A stretch of DNA of 64,000 nt from Zizania palustris (lineage: Eukaryota > Streptophyta > Magnoliopsida > Poales > Poaceae). Every line of letters starts with the position of its first letter. Within the stretch, counting starts at the first letter, position 1. The notes below the pieces were generated by a model, which ran no database searches, was not told where the DNA came from, and saw nothing but the letters and a program-made list of their open reading frames with translations. The DNA lies in assembly GCA_019279435.1 (NCBI GenBank), contig JAAALK010000286.1, positions 50,974,289-51,038,288 on the forward strand. Reading direction: 5' to 3'. Shown here piece by piece: positions 11,662 through 23,059 of the stretch. Made by a program: the position numbers and the translations under genes.

Positions 11662-13126
11662 TTAAGCAGCCTGAACTTTGCAGCAGGCATCGAGGACATC
11701 ATCCAGAGGAGCATGATCACCCGTGCCTTCATCTTTCCATGAGTACAGCAGCTGTTTCCCTCTGAACACAAGCATTCCGCCCTGGAGAAATCAGTGTGTG
11801 AGCAGCGAGCAACAGATCAGGTTCCAGAAGCAGAAACGCCCAACTTTTTTTTTTATTCAGACCGCAGATGCAAAGAAGAAGAAGAAGAGAAAGATGATGG
11901 CTCCAAGTCTCCAACAACCTGCTGCAAGACACCAGTCAGGTCCGCCGGCGTGCCTTCCAGCGTGTAGTTCTTGGTTGCCTTCTTGATGGTGTCCATCCTC
12001 GAGGACATTCTCGCCTTCATGGACATCACAGTTCAAGCGTCAGTGTGTCAATTGGCATCGTAAGCCTGAAAAAAGTCCAAGTATTGAATTGTGACGCTTA
12101 CATTAGCTGGACTGAAAAAAGTCCGACCAACACCATGGTACAGGCCCAGTACATCGTAAGCCTGAAAGATGAACCCACAGTCAATGCATGCATAATACAA
12201 CTAATCATCTGAATATCTGATAGCGTTTGTGCCTTGGATCAACCACTGGAGTTCTTCAAGTAATGAAATTGTTCAGATAAATGGAGGGAAGAATCAGTTC
12301 ACCTTGCGCTCAGGGTCAGCGTACAAGCTATCCATAGGAAACGGCAGCTGAAATGCGCAAAATCTCAGCGAGATTGATGGAACGGACAGACACACACTGA
12401 CACACTCAATTTCACACCGAGCATAAATGCTTACCCGATCGGCGAGAATGCGAGCTTTGTCAGGAGTGCCGACGCCGACGGCGATCAGCTTGGCCCCGGC
12501 CGCGTCGAATTTCGGCATGGAGTCCTTCAGAACAGAGGCCAACTCCCAGCTTCATAATCACCATGGAGGAAATGTGAAATCAGTAGCCGAACAAACAAGA
12601 AACGCCGTGAGCAACTGAGCATGGAAGCCTCGGCTCGATATCCTCACCAGCAGAAGCACCCGAAATGCCGGAGCAGCGCGACCACGGCCACCCCCTACGT
12701 GCAGGAACGGCAAAAGTTACTTTGATCAGGTCACTTGCATCTGAACTAAGAGAAACTGTCACCAATCCGCCGCGTTCGAGTGCGTGATAGTAGTGTGACT
12801 GTGATACCATGGAAAGAGATGATGGCTACCTCGGTGGGGTCCCACAGGTCCCTGAGCGGGACGGCGTCGCCGGTGCCCGCGGCGAGGACGGAGACGCCGC
12901 CGAGGGCGTCCCACACGGCGGCGGAGCCGGCATCGGGACTAGGCGACGGGGAGACGGGAGGAGAAACCCCTGCAGCCGCGGAGACGGTCAGCGAGCGACG
13001 GCGGCACAGACGTCGTCCCCCGCGCGACGACCGTGACGCGAGGGACACCGTCGCAGGCCCGCGTGAGAGGCGCGACGGCCGTGAGGCGGAAGCGCCGGCG
13101 ACCGGGAGCGAGATGGCCGTCTCCAT
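11662..13126 (-). CDS. Plastid-type peroxiredoxin-like 2 (AhpC/TSA) protein, 7 exons, 259 aa
   Basis: Minus-strand exons: 13126-12830, 12694-12648, 12549-12435, 12347-12303, 12161-12102, 12014-11919 and 11781-11662. All borders are AG/GT and the frame is continuous. The start is the ATG at 13126. Residues 1-60 are Arg/Ser-rich without acidic residues, a likely chloroplast transit peptide. The thioredoxin-fold part follows: LRDLWDPTE, then VALLRHFGCFCCWELA with a CXXC motif at about residues 112-115, then LIAVGVGTPDKARILADR, LPFPMDSLYADPERK, AYDVLGLYHGVGRTFF, and a C-terminal GGMLVFRGKQLLYSWKDE with GDHAPLDDVLDACC. This is the layout of the PRXL2/AAED1-like group of the AhpC/TSA superfamily, presumed thiol antioxidants or redox switches. 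Specific substrates are unknown. Confidence 0.9.
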
Positions 13127-13852
13127 CGACACGGGCAGACGGCGGCCGGGAGACGCGGTTGCCAGCGCTCGCGGTCAGCCACTGGCAATTGTTGGTCGCC
13201 ACGTACGAGCTTTGTGGCCGCTGGTGCGCGCGGCGGGAGAGCGGCGTGGCGACGCCTCGGCGTCTAATTTTGTCGTGGGCCGTTCGGTGGGCCGGTAGTT
13301 TGCGCGGATTTGTCCGAGAAAACCCCACAAAATCGGCCAATTTCAGGTGAAACTAGGCCACGAGCCCACACAAGAATTAATGTCGATGGGAGTGTCCATG
13401 GTAATTAATGCCATTCCATATATAATAAAATATTATATTGAATAAGAATTAATTTATAAAAATAGAGAAATATGATATTTTATATGACTTATTTCAAGCA
13501 TATAATCCAAGAATATATACATTGCATTGGAAAGGATGCACAGTTTATTAGATAAAAGTAACCAGCTGTGATAGGGGAGAGAAAAATAGCACATCTCTTC
13601 CAAAATATAAAGCGCGTATTTTTTAGAAAGTCAATATGGGTAACTTTTGACTAATAATTAAAATAAAAATGTTTAAATTTGGTACTATGAATGTTATAAA
13701 GTTAGATTGATATTTGTTTGGGTATAAACCAGGTAATTCCTGAGTGTATTTATGATGACCGAATGGAGAGAAGGCCGCAAGAAAAAGGCATTAAAAACAA
13801 TTTAGAAGCGGTTGGATTATCCAACAACTAAATAAGCAGTTTGTGGTCTTAA
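13127..13852. other. Upstream region of the peroxiredoxin-like gene
   Basis: GC-rich to about 13350, where the promoter and 5' leader of the minus-strand gene should lie, then AT-rich. Antisense open frames in the GC-rich part are shadows of exon 1. No other gene recognised. Confidence 0.45.
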
Positions 13853-14150
13853 GGCCCTGTTTGGTGTTATTTTGGAGTATTAAATATAGAATATTTATAA
13901 AACTTATTCATAATCGGTGGATTATTCGCGAGACGATCTAATGAGCCTAATTATGCTATGATTTGACAATGTGATGCTACAGTAAACATTTGCTAATCAT
14001 GGATTAATTAGGCTTAAAAAATTGTCTCGTGAATAATCCTCCAATTCTGTAATTATTTTTTTAATCAGTTGAAATTTAATCCTTCAAATTGATGTCCAAA
14101 CATCCAATGTGATACGGACTAAACTTTAGTACAGGAAACCAAACACCACC
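13853..14150. mobile_element. Tourist-type MITE, palindromic family, copy 1
   Basis: A 298-bp element starting GGCCCTGTTTGGTGT and ending AACCAAACACCACC, flanked by TAA (13850-13852 and 14151-14153). Most of its length is an imperfect palindrome: ATTTATAAAAC..TTATTCATAA on the left and a matching complementary arm around CTACAGTAAACATTTGCTAA. Related copies lie at 36836-37113 and 42584-42930. Confidence 0.85.
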
Positions 14151-14228
14151 TAACTCTCGAGTCTCATACTAAGCAGTATGTGGCATGCAATTTAATGAAG
14201 ATAGAGGAAAAAATTTAAAGAAACCATG

Positions 14229-16249
14229 TGAGAAACCAAGGGTTGGTTTCGGTGTTTTGTGATGAGTGATTGACAGGCTTTTTACCCTCTGTTCGAAGGG
14301 TACCTCCGAAGGGGCTTCGGAGGTGGTACCTCCGAAGGGTGTTCGGAGGTGGTTCACCGAAGGGTGTTCGGTGTTTGCTTGCTGCAGCTGTTGCAGCGGA
14401 GTGTGCTCGTCGGAGGGGTCCGACAGTACGCGATGATTGGGTTCGTACCGAAGGCTTCGGTACTTTGGGCGGTACACCGGAGTGTGTGCCGGAGGTTGCT
14501 AACCCGGAGAGGTCTCCGGAGTACTGGATACACTTGTCTGCTTGTCTGTGGTGCGCAGGGACTCCGGAGGCGACGGACAAGGTTCGAGCCTGGTGAACCT
14601 GGGTCAAGCGGGAGGCTTGATGCCAGGGGAGCGGGGAGCTCCGTCACGGTGGCTGCGAAGGTGGTCCGGGTCGGTCCTCGGGTCGAGGCGTGCCAGGTGA
14701 AGGCAAAAAGTGCGGAGCGTGGCTCCGGCTGAAGGTGCTCCGAGACAAAGTCCTCGGAGGCGAGGCACTTCGAAGGTACTCCGGATGGAGTGACTTCGGA
14801 GTTGGATGGAACAAGTCCTCTGCAGAGGCAAGGTGTTCGAAGTGTGCTCCGGAGGGAGACACTCGAAGGTGCCCGACGAAGGTCTCAGAAGTCGAGGCGC
14901 ATCGAAGGCATGGTCCGGATGAGGCTTGTCGAGGAGTGTGCTCGGGGAGAGACACTGCGACGAAGTGCTCATGGAATGCTTCATGCGGAGGCCTTGGACG
15001 AAGGAGGGACTTCGAAGGGTGGTACTCCGAAGGTGAGGCTTCGGAGGGAGGAAGGCTTCGGAGCAAGGCTAGCTTCGGAGCAAGGTTGACTTGAGGTGCT
15101 TCGGCCTGCATGACTTCGGTACACGGACTGACGGAGTTCGAGCTGGGTGTAGCTGCGAAGCCGTGGTGGTCCACTCCGGAGGTGTTGGTGCGAAGGCCCA
15201 AGGAGCTTTGACGGCTTCGGCTCAAAACCGTCGCTGTATCAAAGGTCATCTTCGGCGAAGCGAAGGCCACAAGGCTCAAGGCTTCTCGCCGAAGCTACCG
15301 CACCCCTCGCGTGCGAAGGGAGGTTCCAGAAAGTCAAAGACTATAAAAGGCTGACACTGTCTGTTCTGTAAAAGGCTGACACTGTCCCCTCTGCAGTTGA
15401 CAGAGAAGCCTCCAGAATAAAGGTGGACTACCTTTTGTACCCCTTAGTTCTGTAGAGACAAATCTTTTGTAAACCCTAGGGGTAGTGTAGTAAATTCCTT
15501 TGGGTGAACTGTGGGCTATAAATATGGGAGCTCGGTAGGTAACATTTAACACTTTGAGCATTTACTGTTGAGCTCCTGTAGCCACACTTCGATTGCAATA
15601 CATCCAGAGAGTTCTTTTTCTGTGTTCCTTGTTCAAGCGGCGAAGCCCTGCTTCTTTGTGCTTTTTGCTTGAGCTTGCTTTGCATACCTCGCCTGTAGTA
15701 GTGCACCGAAGCCTGTGTGAGGCGAAGGTTGTTTTTCATGCGAGGTGTGTTTTGTCAGTGTGCGCTCGCTCTGTGTAACACGAGGCGAGACCTCGATGCT
15801 TACTAGCGTAGCCCTGACCGAGGCCCGTTTTTGTTCTTGTGTCGAAGTCCTTAGCGTAGTCCATTTGCGTGTGCGTGTAGACCTTCGTGTACGAAGCCCA
15901 GCACCAGTTGCTGCCGCCAAGTACTTGGTCGAAGTCCTCAGAGGGATGTCCACTCCTGCGAAGGGTGAAGTGCGAAGCCTGCTCGAAGCACCTCGCGTGC
16001 GGAGCCTGCACTGACTTAGCAGAGTAGATTTCCGAGGGTTGTAAGTGGAGCGAAGTCTTCTTGGCTTCGAACTTTTGCTCCTCCGAAGCCTGTGTTCGAA
16101 GGTGTCGAAGTACCTCCGAACCAGACCTTCGAAGGTAGTGTTCGAAGTCTGTTCCGCAGAAGACAGGACTGAAACCGAAGGCTAGTTTTAGCCAGAAATT
16201 TTAAAAGCTCCCATTCATCCCCCCTCTGGTCGCCGTTTCCGGTCCAACA
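14229..16249 (+). repeat. 5' LTR of the Copia element
   Basis: It begins TGAGAAACCAAGG and ends GGTCCAACA. The first 1.1 kb is dense in CGAAGG, CTTCGGAGG and CTCCGGAG words, many of them overlapping palindromes. Promoter-like TATAAAAGG at about 15341 and TATAAATATGG at 15517 are candidate TATA boxes, with U3 to their left. The long antisense open frames in this LTR (also present in the 3' copy) come from the biased codon-like repeats and are not treated as genes. Confidence 0.93.
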
Positions 16250-16251
16250 AT

Positions 16252-16264
16252 TGGTATCAGAGCA
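16252..16264 (+). other. Primer-binding site (tRNA-iMet)
   Basis: TGGTATCAGAGCA lies two bases after the 5' LTR. This is the standard plant Copia primer-binding site complementary to the 3' end of initiator methionine tRNA. Confidence 0.92.
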
Positions 16265-16313
16265 GGTTAAGATCACCAGTTGACCTTAACCTGTTTTGTG
16301 ATCTGTTGGCGAC

Positions 16314-18278
16314 ATGGATAGAGGCAGTAAAATTTCTCTGTTTGATGGGACAGACTTTGCATACTGGAAGGTGCGCATGGAGGCTTACTTGTTAAGCCAA
16401 GGAAATGCAATTTGGGAGATTGTGGACTCACAATACTCCATCCCTGAGACTCGCACCTCTCAGACTGAGAAGGATCAGTATATTGCCAATTCCAAGGCAA
16501 GAAACATACTGTTCATCGGTTTGAGTAGAAGTGAGTTCGATAGGGTGCAGCACCTTAGGACTGCGAGGGAGATTTGGACAACACTCACTGTCTTTCATGA
16601 GGGCTCTGCTCAGATTAAGGCCAGGCGCCAAAGCACTTACAATCAACAGTATCAGCTGTTTGTGCAGGCACCTGGTGAATCTGTAGATGCCATGTTTTCT
16701 CGCTTTGACGCAATAGTGAGTAACTTGCGATCCAACGGGACGCTTGCTTACAGTGATCATGATAGGGCTATCAAGCTTCTCTATGCTCTTGACCGTAGCA
16801 TATGGGAAGTGAAGATATCCAGCATTGAGGAGTCCACAGGCTATGACACATTGACCTGTGACGAACTCTTTAGCAAGCTGAAGTCCACAGAGATTGCCAA
16901 GGCATCTCTTGATGTGCACAGAAGCTCTTTGCCACAACCATTGGCATTGGTTTCTAGCACTAGCCATGGCACCACTGCAGAACCAAGCACATCAGGCACT
17001 TGTGTTTTTGCAGATGGTTTTGCTTTGTCTTCCCTGGTCTCCGTCACAAAAGAGCAGGTGGACACTCTAGCTGATGATGAGCTTGCTCTCATTGCCCGGA
17101 GGTTCACCCGCTTTCATCATGAGAGACGGGATCAGAGGAGAAGTGGTTTTAGTGGCTGCTATGAATGTGGTGACACCTCTCACATTAAGGCCAATTGCCC
17201 CAAGGTCAAGAAGAGAGATGAGAGTGAGCACCCCAAATACCACAAAAAGGAGAGGAAGCCCTTTGTGAAGGGCAAGCGCGGCAAGATGGCTAAGAAAGTA
17301 GCCAAGGCCGCTTCCAGAGCTTTTGTTGCTGCTCTCAGCGACATCGACACTTCCTCAACTGAGGAGTCGAGCTCTGAGGAGGAGGAGTCCCCAAGGAAGG
17401 AGGACAAGAAGGGACGAGACTTCACCGGCCTTTGCTTCATGGCCGACAGCGATCACAGCGGCGATGAGCTTGACTCATCTGAGGTAAACCTATCATCTGA
17501 CCAGCTACTAATTAAATTAGATGAGCTGAATGAAGTAGTGCTTGGTCAGGATAGATTACTTGTGCAAGCCGCTAGAGAAAGAAAAGACCTTAGACTTAGG
17601 CTAGAATCTGTTTCTACTGAATATGCCATGCTTAAGTCTAAATTTGATGATGCTGAATGTGAATCATGTTCTGTTGTCATGAGTGAGCTTGCTCAGTTGC
17701 GTTCTGTACATGCTCAAACTCTCTCTGAGCTTGAGACTGCACAGAAGCAGCTTTTGGAGGTGGATTCTAGACCTCATGATATTATTGATTGCATGAACTG
17801 CTCTTTATTACACGATAGCATTAATTTACGTGATAAGCATGTTCATGATTTGGAGGCTAGATTGGAGAGGGCCGGTAGTTCCAAGGATGTGCAACCTGTT
17901 TGTGACACTTGCATTACCCTTAAGGACCAGCTAGGCACTGTTAGAGAGCGAGCTGAAAACCTCATGTCTGAAAATGAATACCTTCTTTCCGTGGTAAACA
18001 AATGCACTGAGGGAAAGGGTAGGATGGATTTGCTCTTGGCCAAAACCAAGTTGTGTGCTGACAGAGCAGGGGTAGCTCTAGGTTTGGGTTTTGAGAGGAT
18101 AGCTTCAGACAGTAAGACCAAAACTGTTTTTACCTCTCCCACCACCCTAGAGAAAGAGAGAGCTCTGTTAGACACCCCATCAGCCAAAAAGCCTACCCAT
18201 CCACCAAAGAAAACCACTCCTCCTGCCAAGAAAAATCCTCCCAAGAAAACCACTCAAAGAAACCCAAGGAGCCTGTGA
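16314..18278 (+). CDS. gag: Retrotransposon Gag with zinc knuckle and coiled-coil extension, 654 aa
   Basis: Starts at the ATG about 50 bases after the primer-binding site. Residues 10-45 hold a typical Copia Gag start (LFDGTDFAYWKVRMEAYL), followed by the UBN2/retrotran-gag helical region to about residue 230. A CCHC zinc knuckle CX2CX4HX4C lies at residues 282-295, then a Lys-rich stretch and a Ser/Glu-rich acidic stretch (about 340-390). A long region with heptad-like Leu spacing follows (about 400-600), likely a coiled coil, and a Lys/Pro-rich tail. Long Gag proteins of this kind are usual in Sireviruses. The frame ends at a TGA (18276-18278), while homologous-looking sequence continues in another frame; see the next entry. 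Confidence 0.92.
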   Translation: MDRGSKISLFDGTDFAYWKVRMEAYLLSQGNAIWEIVDSQYSIPETRTSQTEKDQYIANSKARNILFIGLSRSEFDRVQHLRTAREIWTTLTVFHEGSAQIKARRQSTYNQQYQLFVQAPGESVDAMFSRFDAIVSNLRSNGTLAYSDHDRAIKLLYALDRSIWEVKISSIEESTGYDTLTCDELFSKLKSTEIAKASLDVHRSSLPQPLALVSSTSHGTTAEPSTSGTCVFADGFALSSLVSVTKEQVDTLADDELALIARRFTRFHHERRDQRRSGFSGCYECGDTSHIKANCPKVKKRDESEHPKYHKKERKPFVKGKRGKMAKKVAKAASRAFVAALSDIDTSSTEESSSEEEESPRKEDKKGRDFTGLCFMADSDHSGDELDSSEVNLSSDQLLIKLDELNEVVLGQDRLLVQAARERKDLRLRLESVSTEYAMLKSKFDDAECESCSVVMSELAQLRSVHAQTLSELETAQKQLLEVDSRPHDIIDCMNCSLLHDSINLRDKHVHDLEARLERAGSSKDVQPVCDTCITLKDQLGTVRERAENLMSENEYLLSVVNKCTEGKGRMDLLLAKTKLCADRAGVALGLGFERIASDSKTKTVFTSPTTLEKERALLDTPSAKKPTHPPKKTTPPAKKNPPKKTTQRNPRSL

Positions 18279-21200
18279 GAGTTGCTCCTGTGACCCATGA
18301 GAGTGCCCCCAGGAGAGTGTTTCATTGTTCCTATTGTCAGCGGGCGGGTCATTTGGTTGGGTTCTGTTTTCGTCGCATCAAGGATGAGCGACGCTCTCAG
18401 GCGATGAGTTACCAGGACATGCATTACCCATCTTTAGGTATGCATGAGTCTGAGATGTACTATCGTCCTGCTTTTGAGGCTCCTCGTGCTTCTCGGAGAG
18501 GTTTTGCTCCTCGAAGTCTTCACCATGTTCCATATGGTGGTAGACCTCAGGCTAGCAGATTTTTACCTCGTCAGAGTAGGAGACCTCGATATGTTGTTCA
18601 TTTACAGCATGTAGGTAGACCTCGCACTTTGCATCATTCTGATTATTATGTGCGTAGACCGTCTGCTTTTACTGTGCCTACTACTCGTGTCACTCAGTGC
18701 TGGATGCCTCGTCATTATTTTACTCACCCCAGCACTGAGCGATCGAGACGTTCTTATCATGTGTAGGCGACAGATCGAGGCTTGGACGGCACGTGGATCA
18801 TGGACTCCGGTTGTTCGCGCCACATGACCGGAGATGCAGCATGGTTCTCCAGCCTCACCACAACCAAGCAAAGGGAACACATCACCTTCGGAAACAATCG
18901 AAGGAGTAGAGTGAAAGGTAAAGGTGTGGTAAGAATTAATTCGAACTTCACTCTCAAAGATGTTGCTTTGGTTGAAAACCTGGGATACAATTTGCTGTCT
19001 GTATCTCAGTTGCTTGATGAGGGCTTCGAAGTGCGATTTCATCGCGATACTTCGCAAGTGCTCAATTCTGATGGCGTTGTGGTGTGTAAGATCTTTAGAG
19101 TTGGGAGAGTTTTTGGAGCTGATTTTTCAGAGTCGTCTGGTTCTTCTCATTGTCTTGTTGCACATTCGACTTCTGAGCTTTGGAAGTGGCATAGGAGACT
19201 AGGGCATATGAGCTTTGAATTGCTCGCTCGTCTGAGCGCCCTAGGTCTGATCCGAGGATTGCCCAAGCTCAAGTTTGAGAAGAATTTAGTTTGCGCTCCT
19301 TGTCGACATGGAAAAATGATTGCCGCTTCGCATTCGCCAGTCACCTCAGTGATGACTGAACAACCCGGAGAACTTCTCCATATGGACACTGTAGGTCCTT
19401 CTCGGGTTAGTTCTTTAGGCGGGAAGTGGTATGTTCTAGTAATTGTCGATGATTTCTCTCGCTACTCTTGGGTCTTCTTTCTTGCCAGCAAGGATGAAGT
19501 GTTTTCACACTTTCGGAGCTTGGCTTTGAGATTTTTCACTGAACTCCCTGGTGCATTAAAATTCATTCGAAGCGATAATGGCACCGAGTTCAAAAATAGT
19601 CTCTTTGTTGACTTTTGCATGGAGCATGGCATAGAACATCATTTCTCTGCTCCGCGGGTTCCTCAACAGAATGGTGTTGTTGAGAGGAAGAACCGCACTT
19701 TGGTTGAGATGGCTAGGACGATGCTTGATGAGCATAGGACTCCTAGAAAATTCTGGGCTGAGGCCATGAACACTGCTTGTTACATCTCAAACCGAATCTT
19801 CTTGCGCTCAATTTTAAATTTGACATCTTATGAGCTGCGTTTTGGGAGACAGCCCAAGGTTACTCATCTTCGAGTTTTTGGCTGTCGCTGCTTTATCCTA
19901 AAACGTGGAAATTTGGATAAATTTGAGTCGCGATCTTCTGACGGGATCTTTTTGGGTTATACTACTCATGGTCATTCTTATCGTGTTTATAACTTGGAAA
20001 CTAACACTGTCATCGAGTCATGTGATGTGACTTTTGATGAATCAACCCCCTCTGTTAGTTCTGCTTTTGAACAGGCAAATGAACACGACATGGAACAGAC
20101 CTTATTCGAAGACGAAGATCCCGGAGAATTCGAGGATGAACCCGTACTACCCTCGACATCAACCCCCGAAGCTGACCCCGCTTCAACTACTTCGGCACGA
20201 GGTCCCGAAGCAACTACCTCAACGTCGGTCATCTTGGACCACTCCAACGCACAAGTTGAGGGGGAGACTGCATCCCGTCGTGAGGCTCCACATCATGTTC
20301 AAAGGATGCACCCTCCTGAGCAGATCATTGGTGAGCTTGATCAAAGGGTAACTCGTTCTCATGCCCATTTCACTAATGCTGCTTTTGTTGCTTCTTTCGA
20401 GCCTTTAGATGTTAGTCATGCACTTTCTGATTCTAGTTGGATCAATGCCATGCATGAGGAACTTGAAAATTTTGAGAGAAATCAAGTCTGGACTTTAGTT
20501 GATCCTCCACCTAATGTTCATTTCATTGGAACAAAATGGATTTTCAAAAATAAACAAGGAGAGGATGGGACTATAGTTAGAAATAAGGCTAGACTTGTAG
20601 CTCAGGGCTTTTCTCAACTAGAAGGGATTGATTTTACTGAAACTTTTGCACCTGTTGCTCGCCTTGAGGCCATTAGGATTTTGCTTGCCTTTGCGACATC
20701 CCGGGGATTCAAACTCTATCAAATGGATGTCAAAAGTACTTTTCTTAATGGCTTCATAGGTGAAGATGTTTATGTAAAACAACCCCCTGGTTTTGAAAAC
20801 CCCAAGTACCTACATAAAGTCCTTAAACTTCATAAGGCTCTTTATGGACTCAAGCAGGCCCCTCGGGCGTGGTATGATAGACTTAAGTCTTTTCTGCTTG
20901 AGCGAGGGTATTTGATGGGCTCTGTTGATAAAACTTTGTTTACTCTCAAGCATGGCAAAGATTTCCTCCTAGTTCAGATTTATGTGGATGATATCATCTT
21001 TGGTGGCTCTTCTCATGCCCTGGTTGCCGAGTTTGCAGATACCATGAGCAGGGAGTTTGAAATGTCAATGATGGGTGAACTCACCTTTTTCCTTGGTTTG
21101 CAAATCAAGCAAAGCAAACAAGGTACTTTTGTCCACCAGACAAAGTACACCAAGGACCTGCTCAAGAAGTTCGACATGTCCGATGCGAAGCCTCTCGCCA

Positions 21201-21934
21201 CTCCTATGGCTACATCTGTAGCATTGGACCCTGACGAAGATGGAGAAGCCGTAGATCAGAAGGAGTTCCGGAGCATGATCGGCTCCCTCCTCTACTTGAC
21301 TGCCACGAGGCCGGACATACACTTCGCTGTGTGTCTGTGCGCTCGTTTTCAGGCTTCACCACGAGCTTCGCACCGCCAAGCGGTTAAGCGCATTCTAAGG
21401 TATCTCAAACACACCCTTGAGTTTGGCATATGGTATTCAGCGTCTTCTTCTTTATGTCTTCGAGGTTATTCTGATGCGGACTTTGCTGGGTGTAGAATTG
21501 ATAGGAAGAGTACCTCTGGTACTTGTCATTTTCTGGGTACCTCTCTGGTTTGCTGGTCTTCCCGCAAACAGTCTAGTGTTGCACAATCAACGGCTGAGGC
21601 CGAATATGTTGCTGCAGCTAGCTGTTGCTCTCAGATTTTGTGGATGGTTTCCACTTTGCGGGATTTCGGGTTAGATTATAAGAGTGTTCCACTTTTCTGT
21701 GATAACACTAGTGCTATTTGTATTGCAAACAACCCGGTTCAGCACTCCAGAACCAAACACATTGATGTACGGTATCACTTTCTCAGAGATCACAATGAGA
21801 AGGGTGATATTGAACTTCAATACGTTGATACCCAACACCAGCTTGCCGACATTTTTACAAAACCCCTCGATGCTTCTCGTTTTGCTTACTTGCGTGGGGA
21901 ACTTGGTATTTGTCATCCCTACGGCATTTTGTGA
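18275..21934 (+). CDS. pol: Retrotransposon Pol, broken from Gag by a frame change and an in-frame stop
   Basis: The frame that follows Gag starts without its own ATG. It has a second Cys/His cluster (CSYCQRAGHLVGFC), then a TAG at 18764-18766, then 1050 codons open to 21934. Counting from 18782: protease DSG at residues 8-10; integrase zinc-binding HH..CC at about 137-180; integrase catalytic D202, D265 and E301 with DD35E spacing; reverse transcriptase from about 580 with YVDD at 734-737; RNase H from about 890, including SDADFAG and STAEAEYVA, with a TKPLD motif near the end. Past the TAG the domains look whole. The frame change and TAG suggest a damaged copy, although stop or frameshift bypass between gag and pol exists in some retroelements. 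No envelope-like ORF follows. Confidence 0.9.
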
Positions 21935-23048
21935 GGGGGAGCTGATTTTAATTGTCTTGCATATGCTCATTATGTGTGAAATTGCATTTACATCTTTTGC
22001 TATTATATGCCTGCTTTTAATTCAAAGAAATCATGACAGCTCAGCTCTATGAAATATGTCTGGAACATTGTTTGTGCATGATGTTTTATTTTCTAAAATC
22101 AAAACTTGATCACTGCACAATCTTGTATCTAGCTTGTTTAGGCAGGAATGCTTTTAGCTATCTTTTATCTACTTGACAGCAAGACATTGTTCCTTGGATG
22201 CTAAAAATTTGCAACTTGAAAACTTGTGTTCTTTATTCATGGATATTCATCAAAATGTTTAATTCATATGAATCAAAATCAAAATCCATGTTTTACCTGG
22301 ATTAAATGAAAAAGATCCAGGAGGGTTTGTTTGTCGCACTTCTCTATTCTAGACGGCTTACCATTGCACTTTGGTCTGAACTGGAATAGTGCAGTGTATG
22401 CCAAAATCACCGCCTTAAGCTTCAGATGGCTTTCATGCCTAGGCTTGGCCTGATTGGAAAGTATAAGGTGGACAAACAAATAACCCCTGGCATTAAGAAA
22501 AGAACAACCAATCAATTGATCATCAAGTTTGCTTTCAAAGCTCCTTTTGGAACAAGACTTGTCTGTCTAGAGTAGAATTTGTTAGTTTTGCGCAGTCCTT
22601 GCCTTTACATGTCTAGCTGCTATGATTAAGTGGTGATGCCTTTATCTCAAAATGACCAAATCACATGCCATCATCTTGTTTCACAGATTGTTAAATTGAG
22701 CTGAGCACATGATCATTGGTCTTAAAATTGGCATATTTTTGCATTATATGTCTTTGCAATTCTGCTCATTTCGAAGCTTTGCATCTTGTGACTGCTCCTT
22801 GATGCTTGCATTGCCAAAGGGGGAGAGATTTTGCTATGTTCTCTGCCGCAAGAAGGCATAATTTCTAAAGGGGGAGAGATTTTTGACATAAAGGGGGAGA
22901 AAAATTTTGCTCAACTCAGGGGGAGTTTTTATCAAAGGGGAGATTTGCCAAAGGGGCTTTTTATCTTTTTTGAGTTTTTATGGTCACTTGTGTGCTGAAA
23001 GCTTTTCATTTTTTCTTGAAATTGGATTTGGTTGTCAATGCACTCATC
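21935..23048 (+). other. Non-coding 3' region of the Copia element
   Basis: About 1.1 kb, AT-rich, without an envelope-like frame. Its last 250 bp contains five or six copies of AAGGGGGAGA-like motifs (near 22816, 22868, 22891, 22919, 22936 and 23049) alternating with T-rich spacers. Multiple purine-tract-like motifs ahead of the 3' LTR are a reported Sirevirus trait. Confidence 0.85.
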
Positions 23049-23059
23049 AAGGGGGAGAT
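23049..23059 (+). other. Polypurine tract
   Basis: AAGGGGGAGAT directly abuts the TG of the 3' LTR at 23060. It is the expected plus-strand priming site, and the last of several such motifs in this region. Confidence 0.85.

Noticed and set aside
12780..13340. Plus-strand frames of up to 172 codons over the peroxiredoxin-like first exon
   Set aside because: They are shadows of the GC-rich minus-strand exon, which splices into a recognisable protein.
14215..15279. Long antisense and sense open frames in the Copia LTR (up to 211 codons), duplicated in the 3' LTR
   Set aside because: They result from CGAAGG-type repeats that avoid stops in several frames at once. They lack any domain and are explained by the LTR.
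16252..16264. TGGTATCAGAGCA considered as part of a tRNA gene
   Set aside because: It is the primer-binding site directly after the LTR; no cloverleaf surrounds it.
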